Below the pieces are notes generated by a model. It had not been told where the DNA came from. It saw nothing but the letters and a program-made list of their open reading frames with translations, and did no database searches. A stretch of 64,000 nt of DNA, taken from assembly GCA_017999895.1 (NCBI GenBank), contig JAGNKY010000005.1, positions 1-64,000 of the forward strand, given 5' to 3'. The position numbers were made by a program, and so were the translations under genes. Origin of the DNA: Bacteroidales bacterium (GTDB lineage Bacteria; Bacteroidota; Bacteroidia; Bacteroidales; VadinHA17). Every line of letters starts with the position of its first letter. Position 1 is the first letter of the stretch. Positions 37,318-46,410 of this stretch are shown here, piece by piece.

Positions 37318-38487
37318 ATGCATTTATATAGTTATTTAAGCATAGCTCTTTTTTCCCTGGCAGTATCAGGCGTTTCACAGACCAGTAACATTGTCACCGG
37401 TGATATGCGGCCTTCGCAGTATATGAAATACCTTAAAGGCAAGAACGTGGCTGTTGTGGCCAATCAGGCTTCTGTTGCAGGGTATCGTAATGTAGTTGAT
37501 GAACTTATGTCGCATGGCGTAAAAATTAAACTGATTTTTGCTCCCGAACACGGTTTCAGAAATATGGCCGATGCAGGAAATAAGATTGCCGACAGCATAG
37601 ATTCGCAAACGGGAATTCCTGTTGTAAGTCTGTATGGAAAAACATATAAACCAGCCCCTGAATATCTTTCCAGAATTGATGTGGTTGTTTTTGACTTACA
37701 GGATGTTGGAGCAAGGTTTTATACATACATTTCGACAATGCATTATGTTATGGAAAGCTGTGCAGAAAATGGTGTAACATTTGTTGTGCTCGATCGTCCG
37801 AATCCTAACGGTTTCTATTTTGATGGGAACATACCTGATCCCGGATGGAAATCGTTTGTATGTATGCATCCAGTCCCGGTTGTCCATGGAATGACCATAG
37901 GTGAATATGCCATGATGATAAATGGTGAAGGATGGCTCAAAGGAGGCATCAGATGTAACCTTAAAGTAGTAAAATGCAAAAATTATAATCATAATTTGCT
38001 TTATGACCTTCCTGTAAGGCCGTCACCTAATCTTCCGAATCAGGTTGCGGTATTGCTTTATCCCTCGCTTTGTTTTTTTGAAGGCACTGTCATTTCATGT
38101 GGCAGAGGAACTGATTTTCCATTCCAGGTGTTTGGACATCCCGACCTGCCCGACAGGGGATTCAGTTTCATCCCGCGCAGTATGCCCGGTGCAGCAAATC
38201 CTCCATTACTTGGCCGTGTGTGTTACGGAACAGACTTACGAAATTCAATGAATGAAGGCATTATACCCTCGCCTTACTTAAATCTTGGATGGTTGATAAG
38301 TGCCTACCGCGATTTTCCAGATAAGGAGAAGTTCTTTAATAATTATTTTGATGTACTTGCCGGCGGCCCTGAGCTGAGAGAACAAATTATCAAAGGAATG
38401 AGTGAGAACGAGATTAAAGAAACATGGAAAGAGGGACTTGAAAAATTCAAAAAGATAAGAGCAAAGTATTTGCTTTACAAAGAGTAA
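37318..38487 (+). CDS. NamZ-like exo-beta-N-acetylmuramidase (DUF1343)
   Basis: From the ATG at 37318 the 389-residue protein has a signal peptide (about 1-20, VSGVSQ) and a DUF1343 domain over nearly its whole length. Typical sequences are VAVVANQAS, KLIFAPEHGFRN, VVFDLQDVGARFYTYISTM and CGRGTDFPFQVFG. Family members (B. subtilis YbbC/NamZ, Tannerella NamZ) remove terminal MurNAc from peptidoglycan fragments, so a periplasmic role in cell-wall recycling is likely. Its 3' end overlaps the convergent aminotransferase gene by 13 bases. Confidence 0.9.
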   Translation: MHLYSYLSIALFSLAVSGVSQTSNIVTGDMRPSQYMKYLKGKNVAVVANQASVAGYRNVVDELMSHGVKIKLIFAPEHGFRNMADAGNKIADSIDSQTGIPVVSLYGKTYKPAPEYLSRIDVVVFDLQDVGARFYTYISTMHYVMESCAENGVTFVVLDRPNPNGFYFDGNIPDPGWKSFVCMHPVPVVHGMTIGEYAMMINGEGWLKGGIRCNLKVVKCKNYNHNLLYDLPVRPSPNLPNQVAVLLYPSLCFFEGTVISCGRGTDFPFQVFGHPDLPDRGFSFIPRSMPGAANPPLLGRVCYGTDLRNSMNEGIIPSPYLNLGWLISAYRDFPDKEKFFNNYFDVLAGGPELREQIIKGMSENEIKETWKEGLEKFKKIRAKYLLYKE

Positions 38488-39683
38488 TTTGTTCTGCCGG
38501 GATAAACCTTTAAGGCTTCCGAAAGTGTTTCAACTGCGTTTCTGAGGTCGTTAATATTAAGCACGTAGGCAATTCTTGCCTGGTTCTTACCGAGTCCGGG
38601 TGTCGAATAGAACCCTGAAGCTGGAGCAATCATAACAGTCTGGTTCTTATATTCGAACTCTTCCAAAAGCCATTGTGCAAATTTATCTGCATCGTCAACC
38701 GGAAGTGAAATCATGGCATAAAAAGCGCCTTTAGGTTTTGGACAATACACGCCGGGTATATTGTTCAGAGCTTCAACCAGATAGTTCCTCCTTTCGGTAT
38801 ATTCTTTATTTATTTCTCTGAAATATTTAGGTTCGGTATCTATAGAGGCTTCAGCAGCAATCTGACCAAGGCTGGGAGGGGAGAGTCTTGCCTGTGCAAA
38901 CTTCATAACAGTATCAAGCACTTGTTTATTTCTCGTTACCAGAGCCCCTATTCTCAGTCCGCACTCACTATAACCCTTAGAAACGGAATCGAACATAACT
39001 ACATTCTGATCAATCCCTTCGAGTTTCATTGCAGAAAAATATTCTGCACCGTCGTAACAGAATTCCCTGTAAACCTCGTCCGAGAACAGGAATAAATCAT
39101 GTTCTTTAACAATATCGCTCAGGGCCAAAAGCTCTTCTTTAGAATAAAGATAACCGGTCGGATTGTTAGGATTACAAATAAGAATGCCTTTCGTATTAGG
39201 TGTTATTTTTTTCTCTATTTCCCTTATAGGAGGAAGTGCAAAGTCTTCTTCTATATATGAGGTTATAGGAATTACTTTTACGCCTGCTTCTGTTGCGAAG
39301 CCGATATAGTTTGCATATAAAGGTTCGGACGTTATTATTTCCTCGCCCGGATTTATGCATGCCATTAATGCAAAAAGTACAGCTTCCGACCCGCCTGTAG
39401 TAATGATTATATTATTAGAATCAATGTTAATGCCGATTCTGCGGTAATACTCTGCAAGTTTTTTTCTGTACGATTCATTACCTGCCGAAGGACTGTATTC
39501 AATAACCTTTATGTCGAGATTCTTTAATCTATTTAGCGCAGTGTCAGGTGTCGGTATATCAGGCTGCCCTATATTCAAATGGTATATCTTTCTGCCTTTT
39601 CTTTTTGCTTCATCAGCAAATGATGACAGTTTCCTGATTGGCGACGAGGGCATTGTTCTGCCTTTTTCTGATATCGATGGCAT
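38475..39683 (-). CDS. PLP-dependent class I/II aminotransferase
   Basis: The 402-residue protein is a fold-type I aminotransferase of the aspartate-aminotransferase-like group. It shows the cofactor lysine in DSVSKGYSECGLRIGALV (near 234-251), the NPNNPTGYLY loop near 176 and a C-terminal RIAYVLN arginine. The likely reaction is exchange of amino groups between an amino acid and 2-oxoglutarate, but the preferred substrate is not shown by sequence. A -7 element lies at 39710-39717. The gene is convergent with the NamZ-like gene. Confidence 0.9.
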   Translation of the reverse strand: MPSISEKGRTMPSSPIRKLSSFADEAKRKGRKIYHLNIGQPDIPTPDTALNRLKNLDIKVIEYSPSAGNESYRKKLAEYYRRIGINIDSNNIIITTGGSEAVLFALMACINPGEEIITSEPLYANYIGFATEAGVKVIPITSYIEEDFALPPIREIEKKITPNTKGILICNPNNPTGYLYSKEELLALSDIVKEHDLFLFSDEVYREFCYDGAEYFSAMKLEGIDQNVVMFDSVSKGYSECGLRIGALVTRNKQVLDTVMKFAQARLSPPSLGQIAAEASIDTEPKYFREINKEYTERRNYLVEALNNIPGVYCPKPKGAFYAMISLPVDDADKFAQWLLEEFEYKNQTVMIAPASGFYSTPGLGKNQARIAYVLNINDLRNAVETLSEALKVYPGRTNYSL

Positions 39684-39709
39684 TGTGAGGTTATTTATTT
39701 TTTATTCCG

Positions 39710-39717
39710 CAAAAGTA
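39710..39717 (-). promoter_or_regulatory. -7 promoter element of the aminotransferase gene
   Basis: The minus strand reads TACTTTTG, matching TAnnTTTG, about 26 bases before the ATG. Confidence 0.4.
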
Positions 39718-39795
39718 AATAATTAGAGGAAATACGTGTAATGTTAATGAAATTTCATTAAAATGATAATGAAATATTATATCCGATTAAAATTT

Positions 39796-39803
39796 TAATT
39801 TTG
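39796..39803 (+). promoter_or_regulatory. -7 promoter element of the Gfo/Idh gene at 39856
   Basis: TAATTTTG matches TAnnTTTG, 52 bases before the ATG at 39856. No clear -33 element is seen. Confidence 0.35.
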
Positions 39804-39855
39804 TTTTTCATAAGGTTTTCAATTAAAATTTTCAACAAAGCTAATACATACTGAA

Positions 39856-41040
39856 ATGGCTTCAGGGAAAACTATAAGAGTCGGGATACTGGGTTCAGGG
39901 TATGCGGCACGCTTTCATTACGAAGCGCTCAAAAAAGTTACATCTGCAAATGTTGAAATTACAGGCGCTTATTCCCCAACCAGGGAAAAACTCGAGAAAT
40001 ATACTGCTCAGCGTGATATAAAAGCCTTTGGTTCAGCCGATGAGCTGATTGAAAATTCCGATGTGATTCACGTATGCACTCCTCCCTCGACACACGAGGA
40101 GCTTGCTATAAAATGTCTTAATCGTAACAGAGATGTAATTGTTGAGAAACCTTTGACTGGCTATTTCGGAGACGGGACAGAAGAGTTCAGCGGCGATACT
40201 TTTCCACACCGTGCCGGACTGGAACACACGCTCGGCAGTCTGAGACGAATGCTTGAGGCAGAAAAAAAGAGCACAGGGAGGATAATGTATGCTGAAAACT
40301 GGATTTATGCTCCGGCCATTCAAAAAGAGAAGGAGATTATTGAAAAATCGGGCGCTCAGGTGTTGAGGATGCTCGGAGAAGAGTCGCACTCCGGCTCACA
40401 TTCTCCGGTGTACGGCATCTGGAGATTTTCTGGCGGAGGCTCACTTATCGGTAAGGGATGCCATCCTCTGGCAGGCGCTGTTTATCTGAAATACGTCGAG
40501 GGAAAAAACAGAACGGGTAAACCCATCAGACCTGTTTCTGTATCGGCAAGAACTCATGCGGTTACAAGGATGAAAAACTTCAGAAACACGGGTCATCTGC
40601 GTACAGGCTACCGCGATATTGAAGACTATGGCATCATGCACGTCTTATTCGAAGACGGCACCTTTGCCGACATCATTGCCAGCGAGCTTGTCCTCGGAGG
40701 GGTTGTGAACAGGCTCGAAGTGTTTGCCGATAACCACCGCACGCTTTGCAATATGACCCCAAACAATGCAATGCAGACATACACACCAGATGAGAAATAT
40801 TTCAGCGACGTGTATATTGTTGAAAAGACTGAAACCAAACAAGGCTGGTCGTGGGTTAGTCCTGATGAATCGTGGTTTAACGGTTATCAACACGAAATGG
40901 AGGCTTTTTACAGGACTGTTACATATAACGAACCCCTGGAAAGTACCAGCATACTTGCGGCAGATGTAATTGCGACAATATATGCAGCCTATCTATCTGC
41001 CGAAGAGAAAGGCCGGGATATTGAGATTACATTGTTATGA
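39856..41040 (+). CDS. Gfo/Idh/MocA family oxidoreductase (cytoplasmic)
   Basis: The 394-residue protein begins with a Rossmann motif, VGILGSGYAARFH. It also has VIHVCTPPSTHEELA and the catalytic-type VEKPLTGYF (lysine of the EKP motif near 97). The C-terminal half is the usual alpha/beta domain. Members oxidise or reduce sugars and inositols with NAD(P). There is no signal peptide, unlike the two Tat-exported relatives at 49158 and 52188. The substrate cannot be assigned. Confidence 0.88.
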   Translation: MASGKTIRVGILGSGYAARFHYEALKKVTSANVEITGAYSPTREKLEKYTAQRDIKAFGSADELIENSDVIHVCTPPSTHEELAIKCLNRNRDVIVEKPLTGYFGDGTEEFSGDTFPHRAGLEHTLGSLRRMLEAEKKSTGRIMYAENWIYAPAIQKEKEIIEKSGAQVLRMLGEESHSGSHSPVYGIWRFSGGGSLIGKGCHPLAGAVYLKYVEGKNRTGKPIRPVSVSARTHAVTRMKNFRNTGHLRTGYRDIEDYGIMHVLFEDGTFADIIASELVLGGVVNRLEVFADNHRTLCNMTPNNAMQTYTPDEKYFSDVYIVEKTETKQGWSWVSPDESWFNGYQHEMEAFYRTVTYNEPLESTSILAADVIATIYAAYLSAEEKGRDIEITLL

Positions 41041-41125
41041 AGTCGGTAAATTATAAAAGAATCAATAAAAATTACGAGCTTTGAATTGTATTGAAAGCAT
41101 AAAATAGTTTTTTAGCCTATTTATC

Positions 41126-41758
41126 ATGAATCAACAAATAATTGATACCCTTAAAGAAGCAAAGACAGTTTATAAAATTCAGAATAAACTCCCTAAGTTA
41201 TTTTATCTTGCAGAACTAGAAAGTTCAAGAGCCGGGAAGATAGGTATGGAAGTTGGTATAGTACGAGAAAAAATAATTATTGCTCTGCTGATTTATAAAT
41301 TTGGAGAACAAGCTGTAAAGACAGATGTCCCAATTACGGCACCTGAAGTGGATGTAATAGTTAATGATATTCCGATTTCAATTAAGACTATTACAGGTGC
41401 TAATCCTATAGGAATTAAATTAATATGGACCGTCGATGCCGAAAAATCAAAGGAATTCAGAAAAACATATTTACCAACCTGTGATATGATCTTAATTCAG
41501 GTTAATTGGTCAAATAACGGAGGTTTTTACTATATTTCAAAGGAAATTCAAATAGAAATTTTGGAGAAATTGGGAAGAAATGCTTATATTAAGCTACCAA
41601 AAGCCGGGACAAATCCACGCGGAGTAGAATTGACCAAGGAAGCTTTGTATCAATTGATTAACAATAGAAATACCTTTTCAATTCCTATTGTCTGGAAGAA
41701 AGAAACAATAGATTTTAAACCTTATCAAAGATGGATTGAATTATGGGAACAAGAGTAA
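41126..41758 (+). CDS. ThaI-like type II restriction endonuclease
   Basis: The 210-residue protein resembles the ThaI restriction family, with LAELESSRAGKIGMEVG (28-44), EVDVIVNDIPISIKTITG (74-91) and KLPKAGTNPRGVE (156-168). The probable nuclease centre is D76 with S85-I-K87, where a serine stands in place of the usual acidic residue before the lysine. E42 and E48 may supply a ligand. ThaI cuts CGCG; the target here is not proven. The gene overlaps the methyltransferase gene by 16 bases and is AT-rich, which suggests transfer as a unit. Confidence 0.8.
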   Translation: MNQQIIDTLKEAKTVYKIQNKLPKLFYLAELESSRAGKIGMEVGIVREKIIIALLIYKFGEQAVKTDVPITAPEVDVIVNDIPISIKTITGANPIGIKLIWTVDAEKSKEFRKTYLPTCDMILIQVNWSNNGGFYYISKEIQIEILEKLGRNAYIKLPKAGTNPRGVELTKEALYQLINNRNTFSIPIVWKKETIDFKPYQRWIELWEQE

Positions 41759-42657
41759 TAAGAAAATATGGCACTTCAACCAGTTCGTTTGGAACAAATG
41801 GCAGAATCAACCATGATAGCTCCAGATTCTATAATACGAAAATGTATTCAAGTTTAAAAAAACATGAATTAACTGAATTATCCGAGAATGAAGTTCCTGC
41901 TGAGTTTTTGAACACTTTTATTCTTGGTTCTGCTGAAAACATGAAAGAATTGCCTGATAATTCTATTCATTTGATGATCACCTCTCCTCCGTATAATGTT
42001 ACAAAAGAGTACGATAATGACCTTACGCTTCAGGAATATCTCGAACTTTTAAGAAAATCATTTAAAGAAACATTCAGAGTATTAGTAAATGGCGGAAGAG
42101 CCTGCATTAATGTTGCAAACTTAGGTCGGAAGCCTTACATTCCATTATCTGATTATATTTCAATGATGATGATAGAGCTTGGATTTAATATGAGAGGGGA
42201 AATAATCTGGAATAAAGCTGCAAGTGCAAGTCCATCAACAGCATGGGGTAGCTGGCAAAGTGCAGCTAATCCTATTCTTAGAGACATCCACGAATATATT
42301 TTGGTTTTCTCAAAAGGAGATTTCAAAAGAGAAAAAAGAAATAAAGAAAATACTATCTCAAAAGATCAATTTATGGAATGGACCAAGAGTATCTGGACTA
42401 TGAATGCCGAAAGCGCAAAAAGAGTTGGTCATCCTGCTCCTTTTCCAGAAGAACTACCATACAGACTAATTCAACTATTTTCTTATAAAGATGATATTAT
42501 CCTTGATCCCTTTATGGGCAGTGGTACTACGGCAGTTGCAGCAATAAAATCTGACAGATATTTCATCGGCTATGATAATAACAAAGAATATATTGAACTA
42601 TCAAGAAAAAGGATTATTCCTTATTTGTCTCAAACAAAAATCATTTTTGATACTTAA
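41743..42657 (+). CDS. Type II DNA methyltransferase (beta class)
   Basis: The 304-residue protein has S81-P-P-Y84 (motif IV, TSPPYNVTKEY) and D255-P-F-M-G-S-G-T262 (motif I), in the order of beta-class enzymes. SPPY is most often seen in N4-cytosine enzymes but also in some N6-adenine ones. It overlaps the ThaI-like nuclease by 16 bases and is presumed to protect the same site. The gene is complete. The 200 bases to 42866 hold no recognisable feature. Confidence 0.9.
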   Translation: MGTRVIRKYGTSTSSFGTNGRINHDSSRFYNTKMYSSLKKHELTELSENEVPAEFLNTFILGSAENMKELPDNSIHLMITSPPYNVTKEYDNDLTLQEYLELLRKSFKETFRVLVNGGRACINVANLGRKPYIPLSDYISMMMIELGFNMRGEIIWNKAASASPSTAWGSWQSAANPILRDIHEYILVFSKGDFKREKRNKENTISKDQFMEWTKSIWTMNAESAKRVGHPAPFPEELPYRLIQLFSYKDDIILDPFMGSGTTAVAAIKSDRYFIGYDNNKEYIELSRKRIIPYLSQTKIIFDT

Positions 42658-42866
42658 TTCAAAAGCAATAACCCTTAGCATATATAAAGTGCTATTAAAT
42701 GACATGCCCGGTTTTAGTCAAAAAATAAATATTAATTTACAAAAAATAATTTAAATCCGCAAATTTTATTACTAACAAACCGAAAGGGAATTCTTTACCT
42801 GCAGTAACTTTAATGCTGAGGGAAATTTATTAAGTATTCCGTATTTTAATCATACAAAATTCCATA

Positions 42867-44528
42867 TTATTTACTCGTTCTTAATATTGAAATAACCAGT
42901 ACTAAGCACAAGACCAAGGCTATAAGGTAGCCAAGAAATCCTAAAATTGGATAGCCGAAAATAAAAAAGCCTGACTGTTGATGAATAAAAATCAGAGAGG
43001 ATCCGATAATCAACGCTGCAATGACCAGTCCGAGTGATATATATCCACCTGCGTGACCAATTGAGCCGGAAAGTTTTTTCAAATCCTGATTCTCTGTTAT
43101 AAATTTTAGATTACCATCCTGAACTTTCTGGAAAATCATGTTCATGCCCTGTGGTAATTCTTCTATAAGCTCCAGGCTCTCCTGCAATAATGTTTCACTT
43201 TTTTTGAACAATTCTTTTGGTTCGATTTTCTTTTTTGAAATTTTTCTTACGAAAGGCTTGGCAATAGAAAGTACATCAAGCTCAGGATATAAACTCTTCC
43301 CGATCGTTTCTACCATTGAAAGAGCTTTGACCATCAATACCAGATTGGAAGGGAATGTCAGATTATGACGCATTGCAATTTCCATAATATCCTGCCCTAT
43401 TTTAGTTAGATCCAGATTTTTTAGCGGTATCCCCAGATAGCTGTCGAACAATTCAGTCAGATCCTGGCAGAACAAATTACGGTCTATTTCTTTTACAATT
43501 ATTTTCAGATTCTCGAAGATTTCGAAGGTTTTTTCTGCATCTCTGTCAACAATTGCCTTTAATAATTTTGCTCCTTCAATTGTGGTTTTCTTGTCGAGGT
43601 ACCCGACCATCCCGACGTCGAGCATGATAATATCGGCAGGCGGTTGAACGAATAGATTAGCGGGGTGTGGATCGGCATGAAAGAATCCGTCTTCGAGAAT
43701 CTGTTTTAGAATTGCTTCGGCCCCATGTATGGCAACTTGCTTTGGATAATAAATACCTTTGTATTTATCCTGTGTTATCTCATTTATCTTTACACCTTCG
43801 ATAAATTCCATTGTCAATACGACAGAGGTTGTCATTCCCCAATAAACTTTCGGAACACGTATATAATTGATATTTTTGAAATTATTCCTGAATTTTTCGT
43901 AATTGTGTGCTTCCCTGCTAAAATCCAGTTCTTTTCTGATGGCTTTTTTGAATTCTTCGACCATTAACCTTGGGTGGTAATTCCAGCCATTCTGCAGACG
44001 ATTTTCTACAAGTCCGGCCAGGTCCTCAAGAATGGAGAGGTCGAGTTCAATTGTCTCATGGATATTAGGCCTCTGGATTTTTATTGCCACAATGTCATCG
44101 TCTGATAGTATTGCTTTGTGCACCTGACTCAAAGAAGCAGCGGCAATAGGTTCAGTTTCAAATTTTTCGAATAATCCGTTAATTGGTTTACCCAGTTCTC
44201 GTTCTATTATCTGAATTGCAAGGTTACTGTCGAAAGGCGGGGACTGGTCCTGCAGTTTTTCCAATTCCTTTATGAAAGCAGGCGGCAGAAAGTCAGGCCT
44301 TGTGCTTAATATCTGACCGAATTTGATAAAAGCAGGGCCCAGTTCTTCCAGGGCCATACGAAATTTTTCCGCCGCACTGGATTTCTCATGGTCTCTTTGC
44401 TTTTTCCCAATACGCGCCAGAAGACTGATTTTATTCTGATCGATAAGGTAATCTATACCATATTTGACAAATACACTTATGATCTGCCTCCCGCGCCTAA
44501 TTTTCCTCAGTCTTTTAAATTTAAACAT
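42867..44528 (-). CDS. UbiB/ABC1-family atypical kinase
   Basis: The 553-residue protein (ATG at 44528) has the family's KFGQILSTRPDFLP (KxGQ) motif, AAASLSQVHKA (the alanine-rich nucleotide loop), FFHADPHPANLF and a DVGM motif. Two C-terminal membrane helices (about 490-550) follow. Relatives (UbiB, AarF, ADCK3) act in quinone biosynthesis. Bacteroidetes generally use menaquinone, so the exact role is open. The phasin-like gene lies 62 bases upstream on the same strand and is probably co-transcribed. Confidence 0.9.
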   Translation of the reverse strand: MFKFKRLRKIRRGRQIISVFVKYGIDYLIDQNKISLLARIGKKQRDHEKSSAAEKFRMALEELGPAFIKFGQILSTRPDFLPPAFIKELEKLQDQSPPFDSNLAIQIIERELGKPINGLFEKFETEPIAAASLSQVHKAILSDDDIVAIKIQRPNIHETIELDLSILEDLAGLVENRLQNGWNYHPRLMVEEFKKAIRKELDFSREAHNYEKFRNNFKNINYIRVPKVYWGMTTSVVLTMEFIEGVKINEITQDKYKGIYYPKQVAIHGAEAILKQILEDGFFHADPHPANLFVQPPADIIMLDVGMVGYLDKKTTIEGAKLLKAIVDRDAEKTFEIFENLKIIVKEIDRNLFCQDLTELFDSYLGIPLKNLDLTKIGQDIMEIAMRHNLTFPSNLVLMVKALSMVETIGKSLYPELDVLSIAKPFVRKISKKKIEPKELFKKSETLLQESLELIEELPQGMNMIFQKVQDGNLKFITENQDLKKLSGSIGHAGGYISLGLVIAALIIGSSLIFIHQQSGFFIFGYPILGFLGYLIALVLCLVLVISILRTSK

Positions 44529-44590
44529 GTAATATCTCTTTAAGGCAAAGTAAGCAGATAGGAAGACCAATTAATTGAAAAAGAAACGAG

Positions 44591-44890
44591 TTATGCTTTA
44601 TCTTCTTTTTTTGAGAGCCGGTTAATTTCCTCTCTGAGCTCGTTTATTTCTTTTCGCGTTGGAATGTCAAGTCTTGCCAGGGTTTTTTCTACAACATCTT
44701 CTATTTTTTCCTCCAGCCTTGACCTGTTTTTTTCTGCAATATCCAACAAGTCTTTGATAAATTTTGCTTCTTCATTTTTTGCCAGCTCGCCTCTGTTAAT
44801 TAAATCCTTTGCTATTTCCTCGGCTTTCTCACGAGTAAGTGATATAGCGCCCAGTCCTGCTAAGATTGTTTTCTTAATTAATTCCGACAT
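44591..44890 (-). CDS. Phasin family protein
   Basis: From the ATG at 44890 the protein has 99 residues, almost entirely helical. An AISLTREKAEEIAKDLINRG segment and C-terminal heptads (EINELREEINRL) form a likely coiled coil. It resembles the small phasin-like/PhaI-type proteins. No polyhydroxyalkanoate synthase is in the window, so a granule role is doubtful; it may instead serve the adjacent UbiB-like kinase. A -7 element (TATATTTG, minus strand) lies further upstream at 45002-45009. Confidence 0.75.
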   Translation of the reverse strand: MSELIKKTILAGLGAISLTREKAEEIAKDLINRGELAKNEEAKFIKDLLDIAEKNRSRLEEKIEDVVEKTLARLDIPTRKEINELREEINRLSKKEDKA

Positions 44891-45179
44891 GTTTCTATTT
44901 TTTAAAGGTTTCAACGTTAACTTTTATTCTTTACTTTAAACTTTTATTAAGCCTAATATTCGATATTTCGCTTCTTTCAAATTATCAGGTATAATTTTGT
45001 ACAAATATAGTCAGATTAAGGGAAAGGAAATGTAAAATATATTTAAAATTTGAAGATTACGCTTTTTTTATAAAAAATTTCGTTGCCTGTAATCCGGAAT
45101 TCTAAAACTTGATTGTAATTGTAATTGAATCTATTATAGTGAATTAGGACGCTCGCCTTTGTTAAAACTACAATGGGCA

Positions 45180-45262
45180 AGCGGAGGCGAGGATGTGAGA
45201 AGGGGAGGATGAGAGAAGGGGAGAATGAGGGATGAAGGGACGAAGGGACTGAGGGACGAAAT
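45180..45262. repeat. GA-rich intergenic tract
   Basis: The plus strand is nearly all purine, with imperfect units such as GAGGATGTGAGAAGGGG and AGGATGAGAGAAGGGGA. It resembles the tracts at 8990-9053 and 63096-63160. It lies in the 600-base gap between the phasin and TIM-barrel genes. Confidence 0.45.
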
Positions 45263-45340
45263 TGCAAAAAGATAAACGCTCCGCTTTACTGGCACTCTTT
45301 TTTCGTTAATTGGCAAATTCAAACTTCATCGGAAAGTAAA

Positions 45341-45458
45341 ACCATTGAATGACCATCGAATGATTATTGAATGACCATCGAATGACCATTGAATGACCAT
45401 TGAATGACTATTGAATGACCATCGAATGACTATTGAATGACCATCGAATGACTATCGA
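45341..45458. repeat. 11-bp tandem repeat array
   Basis: About ten and a half copies of an 11-bp unit ATGAyyATyGA, beginning with a partial unit at 45341. Variation is confined to a few pyrimidine positions. Eleven is not a multiple of three and the array falls outside any supported gene, so it is non-coding. It sits about 35 bases downstream of the 3' end of the TIM-barrel gene (minus strand). Confidence 0.85.
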
Positions 45459-45492
45459 ATGTCCCTCCTAACCTGCTAATGTGTATATTCCT

Positions 45493-46389
45493 TCAAGCCG
45501 ACTGAATTTTTATTAACCTGTCGCACAACTCTTTCAATCCTTCGGGTGAGTTACCGCCCGGCTGTTCGATAGTAGTCCAGCCAGTAAATCCGATATCGTC
45601 AAGTGCCTTCATTACGGCCGGCCAGTTGACATCACCTTCCATAAGGTTTACATTAAAGCCTGCCGATTTTCCCTGTGAATCGCCAATCTTACGGCTGTAC
45701 TCCTTTATGTGCACTCGTGCTATTCTTTTGCCGAGAATCCTTATCCATTGCTCAGGCCAGCCGTATGCAAGAATATTTCCGACATCGAAATAAAATCCTA
45801 CCCGTTTGCTTTTGAACTGGTCAACATATCTTACGGCCTCAAGAGGAGAAAGAAGAAAATTGTTCCAGACATTTTCGACGGCAATTGTAACGCCCATTTT
45901 TTCGGCAAGAGGCAATGCTTTTTTTATTTCTGCGGTCGTTCTGTCCCAGCATTCATCATAGCTTACCGATTCAGTGACTCTACCCGGGACAAGCAATACC
46001 GTGTCCGTTCCGAATGTCTTTGCATCTTCAATGCTTACTTTTAAGGCTTCCACGCCCTGTTCCCTTATTTTTGCGTCAGGGTCGGAAAGGAGGTATTTCC
46101 AGTGCAGGGCACCGCACACACTTGCCACGGGTAAGCCTGTTTCACCCATTGCCTTTAGCACTTCGTTGCGGTTAAGGTGACTGTTGACCTCAATACCGTC
46201 GAATCCCGCTTCCTTAGCAGCAACAAACTTATCCATTACCTCTTTGGCATACGCAATGCTGCCCCACATCACTCCTTTCTTTAGCTTTCTTTCAACCGGG
46301 CACATAACTTCCGGAAAATCAGTCATTCCGGAAGCAGGAATGACCACTGCTGCAGCCACAGCCGTCTTTGCAAATTCTCTCCTGTTCAT
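45493..46389 (-). CDS. Exported sugar phosphate isomerase/epimerase-like TIM barrel
   Basis: The 298-residue protein has an N-terminal twin-arginine-like signal (NRREFAKTAVAAAVVIPASG) and an AP-endonuclease-2/xylose-isomerase-like TIM barrel. The barrel shows GFDGIEVNSH, VAVENVWNNFL, VGFYFDVGN, RVHIKEYS and WTTIEQ, with His, Asp and Glu metal ligands as in sugar epimerases. Activity and substrate are unknown. Similar exported proteins in Bacteroidetes sit near carbohydrate-degradation genes, and two Tat-exported oxidoreductases and a GH172 glycosidase follow within 7 kb. Confidence 0.85.
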   Translation of the reverse strand: MNRREFAKTAVAAAVVIPASGMTDFPEVMCPVERKLKKGVMWGSIAYAKEVMDKFVAAKEAGFDGIEVNSHLNRNEVLKAMGETGLPVASVCGALHWKYLLSDPDAKIREQGVEALKVSIEDAKTFGTDTVLLVPGRVTESVSYDECWDRTTAEIKKALPLAEKMGVTIAVENVWNNFLLSPLEAVRYVDQFKSKRVGFYFDVGNILAYGWPEQWIRILGKRIARVHIKEYSRKIGDSQGKSAGFNVNLMEGDVNWPAVMKALDDIGFTGWTTIEQPGGNSPEGLKELCDRLIKIQSA

Positions 46390-46410
46390 TCAAATAAATT
46401 AACAATATAA

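Noticed and set aside
33342..42657. Integrated mobile element carrying both restriction systems
   Set aside because: No integrase, transposase or matching direct repeats were seen, and four housekeeping-type genes separate the cassettes.
45043..45322. Two short minus-strand frames rich in Ser and Pro
   Set aside because: They are translations of the GA-rich tract and have no support as genes.
45341..45458. Possible CRISPR array
   Set aside because: Units are 11 bp, back to back with no spacers, and there are no cas genes nearby.
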